Source: Bacteroidetes bacterium UBA2364
GTDB taxonomy: Bacteria > Bacteroidota > Rhodothermia > Rhodothermales > UBA2364
NCBI GenBank assembly: GCA_002344075.1
Contig: DDTM01000002.1
Location: 541-42,124 of the forward strand
Direction: 5' to 3'
Length of the DNA stretch: 41,584 bases
Position numbers and translations under genes: made by a program. A model generated the notes under the pieces. The model made no database searches, was not told the origin of the DNA, and saw only the letters and a program-made list of their open reading frames with translations. Of the stretch, positions 1 to 7,941 are shown one piece after another. Within the stretch, counting starts at the first letter, position 1. Every line of letters begins with the position of its first letter.

Positions 1-722
1 CCCCCCCCCACACAGGCCACCAAGGCATCCGGCGTTTCGCGTCCTTCCACTGCCAACAGTTGTTTTCGGGTTTCCTCGCCAATCACACGGTGAAAATCCC
101 GCACCATCATGGGGTATGGATGTGGCCCCACTACGGATCCAATGATATAAAAGGTGTCGTGTGGATTGCTCACCCAGTCTCGGATCGCTTCATTGGTGGC
201 ATCTTTCAGGGTTTGGCTTCCGGAAGTGGCCGGGCGCACTTCAGCCCCAAGCAAGCGCATTCGTTGAACATTAAGATTTTGTCGTTCGATGTCTTCTGCG
301 CCCATATACACCACACACGTCATCCCAAACCGTGCACAAACGGTAGCAGTAGCGACCCCGTGTTGCCCAGCGCCTGTTTCGGCAATAATGCGGGTTTTAC
401 CCATTCTTCGGGCAAGCAAAATTTGACCTATCGCATTGTTAATTTTATGCGCACCTGTATGGCAAAGGTCTTCACGCTTTAAATAGATACGCGGCCCACC
501 CATTCTTTCTGTTAAACGGGGTGCAAACGTAAGTGCCGTAGGACGTCCAACATATTCACGCAATAAGGAGTGATACATCTCTATAAATGCGGGATCGTTC
601 TGCGCAGTTGCATAAGCAACTTTCAAGTCTGCCAAAACCGGATACAAGATTTCCGGAACAAAAGCGCCACCAAACCGGCCAAAATGACCATGTACATCGG
701 GGGCAATATAGGACGTGGGCAT
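1..722 (-). CDS. trpB: Tryptophan synthase beta chain, 3' part cut by window edge
   Basis: This is the PLP-dependent beta subunit that condenses indole and serine to tryptophan in the cytoplasm, acting with TrpA. Reading from ATG at 722 gives MPTSYIAPDVHGHFGRFGGA, then a GRPTALTFAPRLTE segment, then KREDLCHTGAHKINNAIGQ. In that last segment the lysine of HKINN is the PLP Schiff-base residue. ETGAGQHG follows, and the frame leaves the window inside the phosphate-binding ACVGGG loop, written as a run of nine C on the plus strand. About 240 of roughly 400 residues are present. It lies 28 bases after yceH on the same strand and may be co-transcribed with it. No other trp gene is visible. Confidence 0.95.
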   Translation of the reverse strand, partial: MPTSYIAPDVHGHFGRFGGAFVPEILYPVLADLKVAYATAQNDPAFIEMYHSLLREYVGRPTALTFAPRLTERMGGPRIYLKREDLCHTGAHKINNAIGQILLARRMGKTRIIAETGAGQHGVATATVCARFGMTCVVYMGAEDIERQNLNVQRMRLLGAEVRPATSGSQTLKDATNEAIRDWVSNPHDTFYIIGSVVGPHPYPMMVRDFHRVIGEETRKQLLAVEGRETPDALVACVGG

Positions 723-750
723 ATAATTGCATTAAAGATTTAAAGAACGG

Positions 751-1392
751 TTATACGCCCAAAGCAGCTTTTAAGGCGTTCAGTTCCTGCCGCAGTTCCG
801 AGACCTCTGCCTCTAATTTATCTATTCGGTCGGCGTCTAACCCCATAGATGGTGAAACATGGTCAGCCTTTTCGTATTCCGATAGGTCTGGCATTCCGGC
901 CATCAAATGTAAAAACCGGGCCTCCTTTCGACCGGGCCTTTTTGGCAATTGAACCACTAACGGTTCTTCACATGCAATCAGACGATTTAAGGCTTTTTCG
1001 GCTTGTTCCAGCGATTCGAAATGGAACATGGGTGTAGCATTTCCTTTGATTTCTCCCAAGGTTTGTTCTCCACGTAGCATAAGTACGGCCAAAATGCACA
1101 ACTCCTGAGGATCAAGGTCTATAACGCGGTTCAGGCTCTGGCGATATTTATTTACCCTTCCGGAGGCCGAGTCTAATTGCACCAAGCGCTTGTGTTGTAA
1201 CGCTTCGATGGCCGCATACACCGAGCGCTCGTCTAACTGCATGACGGGGTTTCGGCTTGTTTTTTGGTTACATGCCGCAACCAAAGAATTCAGGCTGAGC
1301 GGATAATTCTGCGGGGTTGTTCGGGCTTTTTCAATTAATGAAGCCAAGACCCGCACCTGAATGGCATCTAATTTTATTTCGGACAGATTCAT
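751..1392 (-). CDS. yceH: YceH-family protein (DUF480, winged helix)
   Basis: This 213-residue protein matches the YceH/DUF480 (UPF0502) family in length and pattern; the E. coli member has about 215 residues. The family consists of two winged-helix domains, and its molecular role is not settled. The N-terminal segment LDAIQVRVLASLIEKARTTP and the later YPLSLNSLVAACNQKTSRNP are characteristic. The C-terminus (about 185-210) is a short predicted coiled coil. The ATG at 1392 is preceded by a strong AGAAGGAGG ribosome-binding site, which is unusual in this window and fixes the start. trpB follows 28 bases downstream. Confidence 0.85.
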   Translation of the reverse strand: MNLSEIKLDAIQVRVLASLIEKARTTPQNYPLSLNSLVAACNQKTSRNPVMQLDERSVYAAIEALQHKRLVQLDSASGRVNKYRQSLNRVIDLDPQELCILAVLMLRGEQTLGEIKGNATPMFHFESLEQAEKALNRLIACEEPLVVQLPKRPGRKEARFLHLMAGMPDLSEYEKADHVSPSMGLDADRIDKLEAEVSELRQELNALKAALGV

Positions 1393-1507
1393 GTTCCTCC
1401 TTCTGTTATGAACCGAAAAAGGCAGGTTTCACTCATAAGATACAGCAGAACATGGGCCAATGTGGAATAAGGTTTGGTTTGATCGCCAAATTTTGATAGA
1501 AGGCTAC

Positions 1508-2137
1508 TTAATCATCCCCTCCCGAAGCCTCTCTGGCCCCTTCCACCCGCTGGGTAAAATAATGCGCACGGAGACGAACGGTATCTCGGAAAAAATCTAT
1601 CCGTTCAACCTCTACCCTGTGGTAATCGATACCAGTACGCACCTTCAAATCTGCCAAGAGTTCGGCGCGTTTTTCCGGCGAAATCAGGTCAATACGTTCA
1701 TATAAAATGACCTGATAACTTTCGTGCATAAGTTTATCCTGACGGTCTAAGGTCCAAACCAGCCCTAAAAGCAATCCATTCCCAAACAACAACAACATGT
1801 CTATCGCCGCCAGTGCATTCATCATTGCCAATGCAACCGCAACAAAAAAATAACCCATTTCCCGGATGTGAACCGTTACTGTTCGGTAGCGGATAATGGA
1901 GAATATGGCAAACAAGCCAAAAGCAAACCCCATCTCAAATTTTGAAGTACTTAGAAACAAACAAATAATAAAATTGGCAGCATTAAAGAGAAAAAAAGTG
2001 AACACAAAATCTTTATTTTTGTGCCTTGGATAATAGATTAAACGAACAATAATAAAAATAGAAGCCGCATTGAGTAATGCGCGGGCAAGGAACATGGACA
2101 AATCAGGTGTATGGATTTTAAAAAGCTCTTCCATCAT
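1508..2137 (-). CDS. DUF4956 membrane protein
   Basis: This 209-residue protein has about four hydrophobic segments in its first 140 residues, including AFGLFAIFSIIRYRTVTVHIREMGYFF in pieces, followed by a soluble C-terminal domain. The arginine-rich IRYRT..IREMGYFF signature is that of DUF4956, a family of inner-membrane proteins commonly encoded next to VTC-domain polyphosphate polymerase-like proteins. Here its ATG overlaps the VTC gene's end by 20 bases, so translation is probably coupled. The likely role is membrane partner of the VTC protein, inferred from context only. Two ATG codons stand side by side at the start (2137 and 2134). Confidence 0.8.
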   Translation of the reverse strand: MMEELFKIHTPDLSMFLARALLNAASIFIIVRLIYYPRHKNKDFVFTFFLFNAANFIICLFLSTSKFEMGFAFGLFAIFSIIRYRTVTVHIREMGYFFVAVALAMMNALAAIDMLLLFGNGLLLGLVWTLDRQDKLMHESYQVILYERIDLISPEKRAELLADLKVRTGIDYHRVEVERIDFFRDTVRLRAHYFTQRVEGAREASGGDD

Positions 2138-2927
2138 AGAATCGTTTCAGGTTTAGGAAAACAGGCTTAAAAGCATTTTGGCGAAGTGTGGGAGTCGTAA
2201 GAGCCATCCCAATCGCATATTTCGAAAACGATTTTGGAGAAGCGCTCAATTGCCTAAGCACCTGCCGAATGGGGGTGTGGAGGTTGTTTCGGGGTTGCTT
2301 AACTTCTACAATAACGATTTCAGACAATTGAACAGATGCCCCATTTCGCAAAAAAAGCAATCCGGTATCTATCGTAACGCGCTCCTCGTGTTGACTTCCT
2401 GCCAAGGTGATCCGATCAAAGCGCGTCGTAAGTTGTGGATGGATTTCATGGTTCAGGGAAAAGGTATCTTGAATCAATGCTTCTTCAGCACGTTTCAGTT
2501 TTGTGGACAAATCCTCGCGCTTTAGGCGTATTTTTTCGGTCCTCGTACTAAATCTTTTTTGCTTCACCTCAAAATAAAACAAATCAGAAAGTACGTACTG
2601 ACGTAAACGAATCTTAAGCCGATTGGGGCGGCCATTATGATGATGGTGGTAAAATTGCAAATCAGGCGTATCGAAATAACAGGACACGTATGGAAAAATT
2701 CGGTTTTTCCCAATCTCCAAAACACCGTAATCTTGCTGGATACGGCCCAGTACATCGGGCAATGCCGAGGAGGGAATCAGAAACTTGGTATCCACGCGGT
2801 TTTGAAGTGAGACCGCATCTAAGTCTCGAAGCGTTATGGGAAGAAAAGTCCTTAGCACAGACTGTAGCCCAGAATTATTGTCCGATACCAAGCCCGATCC
2901 CGCCAATGTGGGTGTAGGGTGTGTCAT
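2118..2927 (-). CDS. VTC-domain protein, polyphosphate polymerase-like
   Basis: This 269-residue protein belongs to the VTC/CYTH-like triphosphate tunnel group, whose yeast member Vtc4 makes polyphosphate from ATP. Tunnel residues are visible: the lysine in VDTKFLIP (about 48), paired basic strands NRLKIRLRQY (about 105-114), the acidic/basic strand FYFEVKQK, a later IVIVEVKQPR, and the lysine of SKYAIGMAL near the C-terminus. Activity is not proven by sequence, and bacterial members next to DUF4956 are often called only polyphosphate polymerase domain proteins. The ATG at 2927 lies 53 bases inside the preceding DUF2490 gene. No ATG offers a non-overlapping start before the conserved region, so the overlap is probably real. 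Confidence 0.8.
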   Translation of the reverse strand: MTHPTPTLAGSGLVSDNNSGLQSVLRTFLPITLRDLDAVSLQNRVDTKFLIPSSALPDVLGRIQQDYGVLEIGKNRIFPYVSCYFDTPDLQFYHHHHNGRPNRLKIRLRQYVLSDLFYFEVKQKRFSTRTEKIRLKREDLSTKLKRAEEALIQDTFSLNHEIHPQLTTRFDRITLAGSQHEERVTIDTGLLFLRNGASVQLSEIVIVEVKQPRNNLHTPIRQVLRQLSASPKSFSKYAIGMALTTPTLRQNAFKPVFLNLKRFYDGRAF

Positions 2928-3546
2928 TTTTTTTGTAACGCCATTGCGCTATATAAAAGGTCTCAAGGGCAATGATCCGCGAAATCCGAACCTCAAATCC
3001 GGTTTTCCAACGAACCCGCTTAATGGATAACGCAGCATTCTCCATTAGCCAAAGCGGCTCCACTTCTGTTGTCCACCGCACCGGTCCCGTGTACCATTTT
3101 AATTCCGCACCGGGCCTAAACGTCCACTCTGCCGAAGTGTCTTCGGGTGTTAAATACCATTCATAGAGGGTTTTAGCGGTTGCTTTGTACCGGATACTTT
3201 GTACCCGTTTTTGTAACGCCACTTGGAAAGATGCACGCATACTTGTCTCTCCCAAACCCTTTTTGTACCGAAAATCAGCTCCGGTTTCAATCCATTTTTT
3301 AATTCTATACCCATAAGACCCTGTTAAATAGTGCGCATCCAAAACGGATCCTTGTTCTTTAAACCTCGTCTCATAGTCAAGTCCAACTTTTGATTTCGCG
3401 CCTATATTTGTGGCAAATACCGCCTTAGACCAAAATTGGCTGTCATCGGCTTGCGCAATCAGCAGCAAAGGGCTAAAAAGGAAATAGAGACCTACCACCG
3501 ATCGCCCAGTTATCCTGAAGCAGTGCACGACAAAATGAATAATCAT
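2875..3546 (-). CDS. DUF2490 outer-membrane beta-barrel protein
   Basis: This 223-residue exported protein has a hydrophobic signal segment (about 12-32, ending near IAQADDSQFW). Alternating beta strands follow, such as KVGLDYETRFKEQG, YRIKKWIETGADFRYKK and TTEVEPLWLMEN. This is the DUF2490 pattern, a predicted outer-membrane barrel common in Bacteroidota. It is the first gene of a three-gene run with the VTC and DUF4956 genes, all overlapping. That suggests one transcript and perhaps a surface component for the same process. Function is unknown. Confidence 0.75.
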   Translation of the reverse strand: MIIHFVVHCFRITGRSVVGLYFLFSPLLLIAQADDSQFWSKAVFATNIGAKSKVGLDYETRFKEQGSVLDAHYLTGSYGYRIKKWIETGADFRYKKGLGETSMRASFQVALQKRVQSIRYKATAKTLYEWYLTPEDTSAEWTFRPGAELKWYTGPVRWTTEVEPLWLMENAALSIKRVRWKTGFEVRISRIIALETFYIAQWRYKKNDTPYTHIGGIGLGIGQ

Positions 3547-3779
3547 AAGCTAACAGATAAGGGACTTTTTTGTTGTCCATAGATAATAACGCCTACTTCA
3601 TTGATAGGTAACAGTTTCATAATGAATTAGTGTAACTTGCATTTGATGGCAAATATTAAACGCCTTGGGTAATACGAAGTGGATTTATGGGATGTTCGCA
3701 GGCCATCCCGTACTTTGGTCGTATCTTATGGTCTCATTTTAGCATACAATCACCAAGCCTTTTTAGATATTTTGCTTGT

Positions 3780-4517
3780 ATGAAGCGGTTATTGGATTAT
3801 CCCTTAAGTGTCCTATACGGACTTTGGTTTCTTCTCGCGCTACTCATTTTCCACCCTTTGCAGATGTTTGCATATCATCTATTTGGCCAACGGGCACATC
3901 AACGGGTGGTGCATGTCTTAAATTTTTTCCTGTTACACGGCTTATACCTATTGGGGACGCGGCTATCTTTTAGCCGAATTCAAGCAACGCCCACAGATCG
4001 TCCGGTTATTTTTGTAGCCAATCACCAAAGTATGTTTGATATTATCGGCATGATTTGGTACTTGCGGGCAAATTTTCCGGTATTCGTTTCGAAAAAAGAA
4101 TTGGCAAAAGGGATTCCCAGTATTTCATATAACCTACAAAAAAGCGGAGCTGCACTCATTGACCGCAAAGACTCGCGGCAGGCCATTACAGAAATTGTTC
4201 GCTTGGCCAAAATGATCGAAGAATCCAATTTTTCTGCTTGTATTTTCCCAGAAGGTACCCGTTCGCTTAAAGGCATGAAGCGGTTTTCGGCAGGAGGATT
4301 GGGCGCTTTAATGAAAAAGGCTCCCAGTGCACTTGTGGTGCCAGTGGCAATCAATGGAACAGGCAAACTCGATAGTTATAAATCCTTCCCATTCCGGAGT
4401 TTCCAGAAACTTTCTTGGAAAACCCTGAAACCCATCGAGCCGAAAGGAAAAACACCCGAAGAAATGGCACAACTCGCCGAAGACCAAATCCGCGCCGAAC
4501 TGGACGACAGGCCCTGA
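3780..4517 (+). CDS. 1-acyl-sn-glycerol-3-phosphate acyltransferase (PlsC-like)
   Basis: This membrane-bound acyltransferase of phospholipid synthesis probably converts lysophosphatidic acid to phosphatidic acid. The HX4D catalytic box is NHQSMFD (81-87) and the substrate-binding box is FPEGTRS (156-162). A hydrophobic N-terminal segment (about 11-35) anchors it. The frame opens at 3687, but the ATG at 3780 (MKRLLDYPLS) gives the usual family length of about 245 residues. The extra 31 upstream codons do not look like part of the family. It starts a run of three plus-strand genes that ends at a hairpin near 5950. Confidence 0.9.
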   Translation: MKRLLDYPLSVLYGLWFLLALLIFHPLQMFAYHLFGQRAHQRVVHVLNFFLLHGLYLLGTRLSFSRIQATPTDRPVIFVANHQSMFDIIGMIWYLRANFPVFVSKKELAKGIPSISYNLQKSGAALIDRKDSRQAITEIVRLAKMIEESNFSACIFPEGTRSLKGMKRFSAGGLGALMKKAPSALVVPVAINGTGKLDSYKSFPFRSFQKLSWKTLKPIEPKGKTPEEMAQLAEDQIRAELDDRP

Positions 4518-4638
4518 GTTGGCTGGCAAAACGTATGAAAGAAACACGGGTTTTTCATCGGCATCCCGCTGCTTTTACCCCCTCCCAAATCTTTTACCGT
4601 ATATTCTTTTTTAGCCCATTCACATTTCCTATACATCT

Positions 4639-5175
4639 ATGGATAACGCTTCTATTTTTCGTGCTCTTTCCTTTGCAGCAGAAAAGCACCGCCATCAACG
4701 CCGTAAAGATGTAACAGCTTCCCCTTACATCAACCACCCCATTGCTGTTGCCTCGGTACTTGCCGTAGAAGCAGGCTTAGACGATCCGATTCTCCTGATG
4801 GCCGCTATTCTTCATGATACCGTAGAAGACACCGAAACCAATTTCGAGGAATTGTTAGACCACTTTGGAACCGAAGTTGCGGAATTGGTGCGCGAACTGA
4901 CCGATGACAAATCATTGCCCAAAGAAATCCGAAAAACCCTTCAGGTAGAACACGCCCCACATCGCTCGCAAAAGGCCAAGTGCCTCAAAATGGCCGATAA
5001 GATCTGCAATATCCGTGATATTTTGGAACACCCTCCCGCCGGATGGTCCCCAGAACGTCGGCTTGCATACTTAGACTGGGCACACCGTGTGGTGAATGGA
5101 TGCCGAGACGCACATCCAAAACTCTCCTACCTCTTCGACGAAGTTTATCAACAAGCCTTGAAGAATATTTCATAA
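4639..5175 (+). CDS. HD-domain alarmone hydrolase, MESH1/small alarmone hydrolase type
   Basis: This 178-residue single-domain HD hydrolase resembles the hydrolase half of SpoT and the stand-alone MESH1-like enzymes that remove the 3' pyrophosphate of (p)ppGpp. Visible metal and active-site elements are YINHP (H33), the HD pair in AAILHDTVEDT (H59, D60, with E63 D64 after it) and the late KMADKICNIRDI segment carrying the final aspartates. There is no synthetase, TGS or ACT domain. Some MESH1-like enzymes prefer NADPH or other pyrophosphorylated substrates, so the physiological substrate is inferred. The gene lies 121 bases after the acyltransferase. Confidence 0.85.
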   Translation: MDNASIFRALSFAAEKHRHQRRKDVTASPYINHPIAVASVLAVEAGLDDPILLMAAILHDTVEDTETNFEELLDHFGTEVAELVRELTDDKSLPKEIRKTLQVEHAPHRSQKAKCLKMADKICNIRDILEHPPAGWSPERRLAYLDWAHRVVNGCRDAHPKLSYLFDEVYQQALKNIS

Positions 5176-5228
5176 ACCATTAATAAATACTTTTCTAAGT
5201 AAACATTTCCTTACCGTAACACAAAACC

Positions 5229-5924
5229 ATGAACTACCTTGTAACGGATCGGATGCAAAATCTGATCGCGCTTTGGGACGACACGGAAGATCGTCGTGTC
5301 ACCTTCTTACGCTGTTATTCAATGATGACCCAAAACATGCTAACAGCGTTGGATAATAACAGATTTCAGGATGCGACATGGGTCTCACGACTCTTGACCA
5401 GATTTGCCGAGTATTACTTCGAAGCATTGGAGGCTTTTGAACGAAATCCACGTGAAAGCCCTGCCGCTTGGTATCTTGCCCATCAACACACCCATCTTCC
5501 GCAAACGCTTGCAGTACGCGACCTGCTCTTGGGCGTCAATGCCCATATCAATTACGATCTTGCGCTTACATTAGTCGAGTTAATGGATGGCGAGTGGGCC
5601 AATCAGAATACTTCATGGCGACTTGCCCGACGCGAAGACTACGACTTGGTGAATACGATCATTGCTGAAACCATTAATGCTGTCCAGTCAGACATATTAG
5701 CCGAACAGGACGAATGGACCGCTGTTGTGGACGCCATCATGGGGCCGATGGATGAATGGCTGATCTCACGGTTTGTTACCCATTGGCGGAATCAGGTCTG
5801 GGAGGATGCCGTTCAAATGCTCGAAGCACCATTGCAAAACCGGTTTCTAATGCAAATGGAATTAGAGAAAAGCGCCCTGAACCGTGCCAAAATCATTGCT
5901 CCCGCAGTGGAACAGTTTGTATAA
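5229..5924 (+). CDS. DUF5995 family protein
   Basis: This 231-residue soluble protein has the features of DUF5995: a mostly helical fold, a histidine-rich YLAHQHTHLPQ segment (about 82-92), and NAHINYDLALTLVELMD (about 104-120), where the NYDLA motif is typical. A DYDLVNTIIAETINAVQ segment and a C-terminal helical part follow. The biochemical function of the family is not known to me. It is cytoplasmic, with no signal peptide. It lies 53 bases after the HD hydrolase gene, and its transcript probably ends at the hairpin that begins 17 bases after its stop. Confidence 0.7.
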   Translation: MNYLVTDRMQNLIALWDDTEDRRVTFLRCYSMMTQNMLTALDNNRFQDATWVSRLLTRFAEYYFEALEAFERNPRESPAAWYLAHQHTHLPQTLAVRDLLLGVNAHINYDLALTLVELMDGEWANQNTSWRLARREDYDLVNTIIAETINAVQSDILAEQDEWTAVVDAIMGPMDEWLISRFVTHWRNQVWEDAVQMLEAPLQNRFLMQMELEKSALNRAKIIAPAVEQFV

Positions 5925-5940
5925 AGTGAGCACTATAAAA

Positions 5941-5964
5941 AAAGGCTCCATGTGTGGAGCCTTT
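5941..5964. terminator. Bidirectional intrinsic terminator
   Basis: A perfect 10-bp stem (AAAGGCTCCA / TGGAGCCTTT) encloses a TGTG loop. A run of A precedes it, so the minus-strand transcript ends in an eight-U tract, while the plus-strand side has a short U run. It sits between the convergent DUF5995 and desaturase genes and can serve both. Confidence 0.9.
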
Positions 5965-5987
5965 CCAATATTTGGGGTTCATAGTGC

Positions 5988-6989
5988 TTACTCAAAAGCG
6001 ATTAGGCGGCCATAAATAAAATCAAACGAAAACGTTTTACTGACCGTCCTCCGTTCAATATATTCGGCAATTTGTTGAAGTCGTTTTGGAATACCCATGA
6101 TTTTGTCCTGTGCTTTCCGTCCGGCTTCGCTCAGTCCCGTGAGGCGATCAATTTTCCAAAAAGACATCGCCTCTTCTACAATCTCCTTGTAGTCCCACGG
6201 TGTATAAATCCCCACGCGCCGAATCACATCAGCCATATCCTTAAAATTTGGCATTCGATACCCAGGCATATCAATGCTAGGCATAATCGCTAAAGCCGAT
6301 TGGAGTGCACGATTGGGATCTATTTCTAATATTTTTTTAAATACATTTCTATAAAATTGAAAATGCTTGGCTTCATCGGCTGCAATATTTTTTGCAATGT
6401 TCTGGAAAACAGGCTCATCTTCTCCCACATATTTTGCCGTATTTCGGTGAGCATATTGTGTGGCCCGTTCCTGAAGCGATGTATAAACAAAAACCCGATA
6501 TGGGTCTTTGTCCCAGTCTGGATTAAAGCCTGCCTCCTGATAAGCATATTGCATATACTCTACAACACCCCAATTTACAATCCGGGAATCGCGCATATAA
6601 TCTCGGAGAATTGCGCCGTGTCGGTCTTCTTCAGCAGTCCAGAGGTTGTTCCAGCGTCCCCAAACACTCTCGTCGCCGAGATAGGTGGAGATGAGGCGGT
6701 GGAAGTGTGGCAAACCTTCTTCCGTCAAAAGGTTAACAATTAACGAGACACGCGCAGCATCTCCTAAAGACCGTGCACGTTCACGCAAGCGGTTATAAAA
6801 TGTATCATTCTCAGGATCAACAGCTTTTTCGTCTGCCGGAAGAAAGTCCGACGAAAACCAAAGCCGCCTTTTTTGTAAGTGGAGTTGCATAAAGGCGTCC
6901 ACGTCGGGTTCCAAAACTTTAAGAGCATCCATCTTATCCATAAGCGATGCTTCCTCAGCAAAACCAGTAGTTGAGGTGATAATTTCCAT
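5988..6989 (-). CDS. Acyl-[acyl-carrier-protein] desaturase (ferritin-like di-iron)
   Basis: This 333-residue soluble di-iron desaturase belongs to the type that puts a double bond into ACP-bound fatty acids (FA_desaturase_2, stearoyl-ACP desaturase family). Iron-binding helices are visible as LLTEEGLPHFH, TAEEDRHGAILRDY (EExxH) and AADEAKHFQFYRNVF (DExxH). The C-terminal segment, ending YGRLIAFE, also fits. It needs ferredoxin or a similar donor, none of which is seen here. The ATG at 6989 gives the usual length; a shorter start at MDKMDALKVL is possible. This family is less usual in bacteria than the membrane-bound desaturases. Confidence 0.88.
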   Translation of the reverse strand: MEIITSTTGFAEEASLMDKMDALKVLEPDVDAFMQLHLQKRRLWFSSDFLPADEKAVDPENDTFYNRLRERARSLGDAARVSLIVNLLTEEGLPHFHRLISTYLGDESVWGRWNNLWTAEEDRHGAILRDYMRDSRIVNWGVVEYMQYAYQEAGFNPDWDKDPYRVFVYTSLQERATQYAHRNTAKYVGEDEPVFQNIAKNIAADEAKHFQFYRNVFKKILEIDPNRALQSALAIMPSIDMPGYRMPNFKDMADVIRRVGIYTPWDYKEIVEEAMSFWKIDRLTGLSEAGRKAQDKIMGIPKRLQQIAEYIERRTVSKTFSFDFIYGRLIAFE

Positions 6990-7215
6990 AAGGGTAAGGG
7001 TTGGGGTTGGGACTCAACATAATTGTTGATCTTGATAAGATCGGAAATATTGGCTTCTATAGCGAATAAAATGCGGTTAAGAGCAAGAACAGTGTTAAGC
7101 AATAAGGCAATCGCCCTTCTTTCAGATAGGTTTTAGCAAAGAATAATCCCGTTAATACAAACTGCCGTCGCTGCTTCCTATTTTGTACCTTGTTTTTACT
7201 TTTTCGAGAGAACCA

Positions 7216-7848
7216 ATGTCGCAAAAAAATTATCACCTATGGCGGCCACACCCATGGCACGGGTTAGAGGCTGGGAAAAACGCACCGGATGTTGTGCAGG
7301 CTTATATAGAAATAACCCCTTTCGATCTCATCAAATATGAAGTGGATAAAAATACAGGGTATCTAAAAGTAGATCGCCCACAACGGACTTCTTCTCTTCC
7401 ACCGACGTTATATGGCTTCATCCCACGCACGTATTGCGGAACACGTGTCAGCAATCTGGCGCCAGATGCCACTCATGGCGATGGTGATCCGCTCGATATT
7501 TGCGTCATCTCGGAGCGTCCTATCAATAAATCGGAAATTCTGCTCCATGCACGGGTCGTAGGGGGCTTACAGATGGTAGATAATGGAGAGGCCGACGATA
7601 AAATCATTGCCGTTTTAGACAATGACGAAGTTTGGGCCAATTGCCGGGACCTCGAAGACTTGCCTACCATGCTCGTAAACCGATTGGTCCACTATTTCAC
7701 GACCTATAAATTGGTCCCGGGACAAGAAGTGCATGTGCATATTGCCAAACAATACGGCAGAGAAGAAGCGCATAAAGTCATTGAAGCTTCTATGGTGGAC
7801 TACCAAGATATGTTTGGCCATTTGATGTTACACACCACGAACGGCTAA
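7216..7848 (+). CDS. ppa: Inorganic pyrophosphatase, family I
   Basis: This soluble Mg-dependent enzyme hydrolyses pyrophosphate released by biosynthesis. The signature DGDPLD (89-94) gives the metal-binding aspartates. YGFIPRTYCG, ADDKIIAV and the late AKQYGREEAHKVI segment are also typical. I choose ATG 7216 (MSQKNYHLWRPHPWHGL), preceded by GAGAG, over the upstream frame opening at 7183. That gives 210 residues, slightly longer than the E. coli enzyme. It stands alone, with a clear terminator 15 bases after its stop. Confidence 0.93.
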   Translation: MSQKNYHLWRPHPWHGLEAGKNAPDVVQAYIEITPFDLIKYEVDKNTGYLKVDRPQRTSSLPPTLYGFIPRTYCGTRVSNLAPDATHGDGDPLDICVISERPINKSEILLHARVVGGLQMVDNGEADDKIIAVLDNDEVWANCRDLEDLPTMLVNRLVHYFTTYKLVPGQEVHVHIAKQYGREEAHKVIEASMVDYQDMFGHLMLHTTNG

Positions 7849-7863
7849 AACGATCTGAACGAC

Positions 7864-7896
7864 AAAAGGACATTGTAGGTCTCTCAATGTCCTTTT
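7864..7896 (+). terminator. Intrinsic terminator of ppa
   Basis: The stem AAAAGGACATTG / CAATGTCCTTTT has a 9-base loop, and its 3' arm continues into a five-T run. A second AATGTCTTTTTGTAC copy follows at about 7906-7920, a partial direct repeat of the 3' arm. Confidence 0.88.
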
Positions 7897-7941
7897 TGTA
7901 CAAACAATGTCTTTTTGTACAACGCTTAGCCTAAGAGTCCT

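Noticed and set aside
1..9. Run of nine C at the window start
   Set aside because: It encodes the glycine loop of TrpB and needs no other explanation.
60..482. Plus-strand frame at the left edge
   Set aside because: It is the complement of trpB; the minus-strand translation has unmistakable tryptophan synthase motifs.
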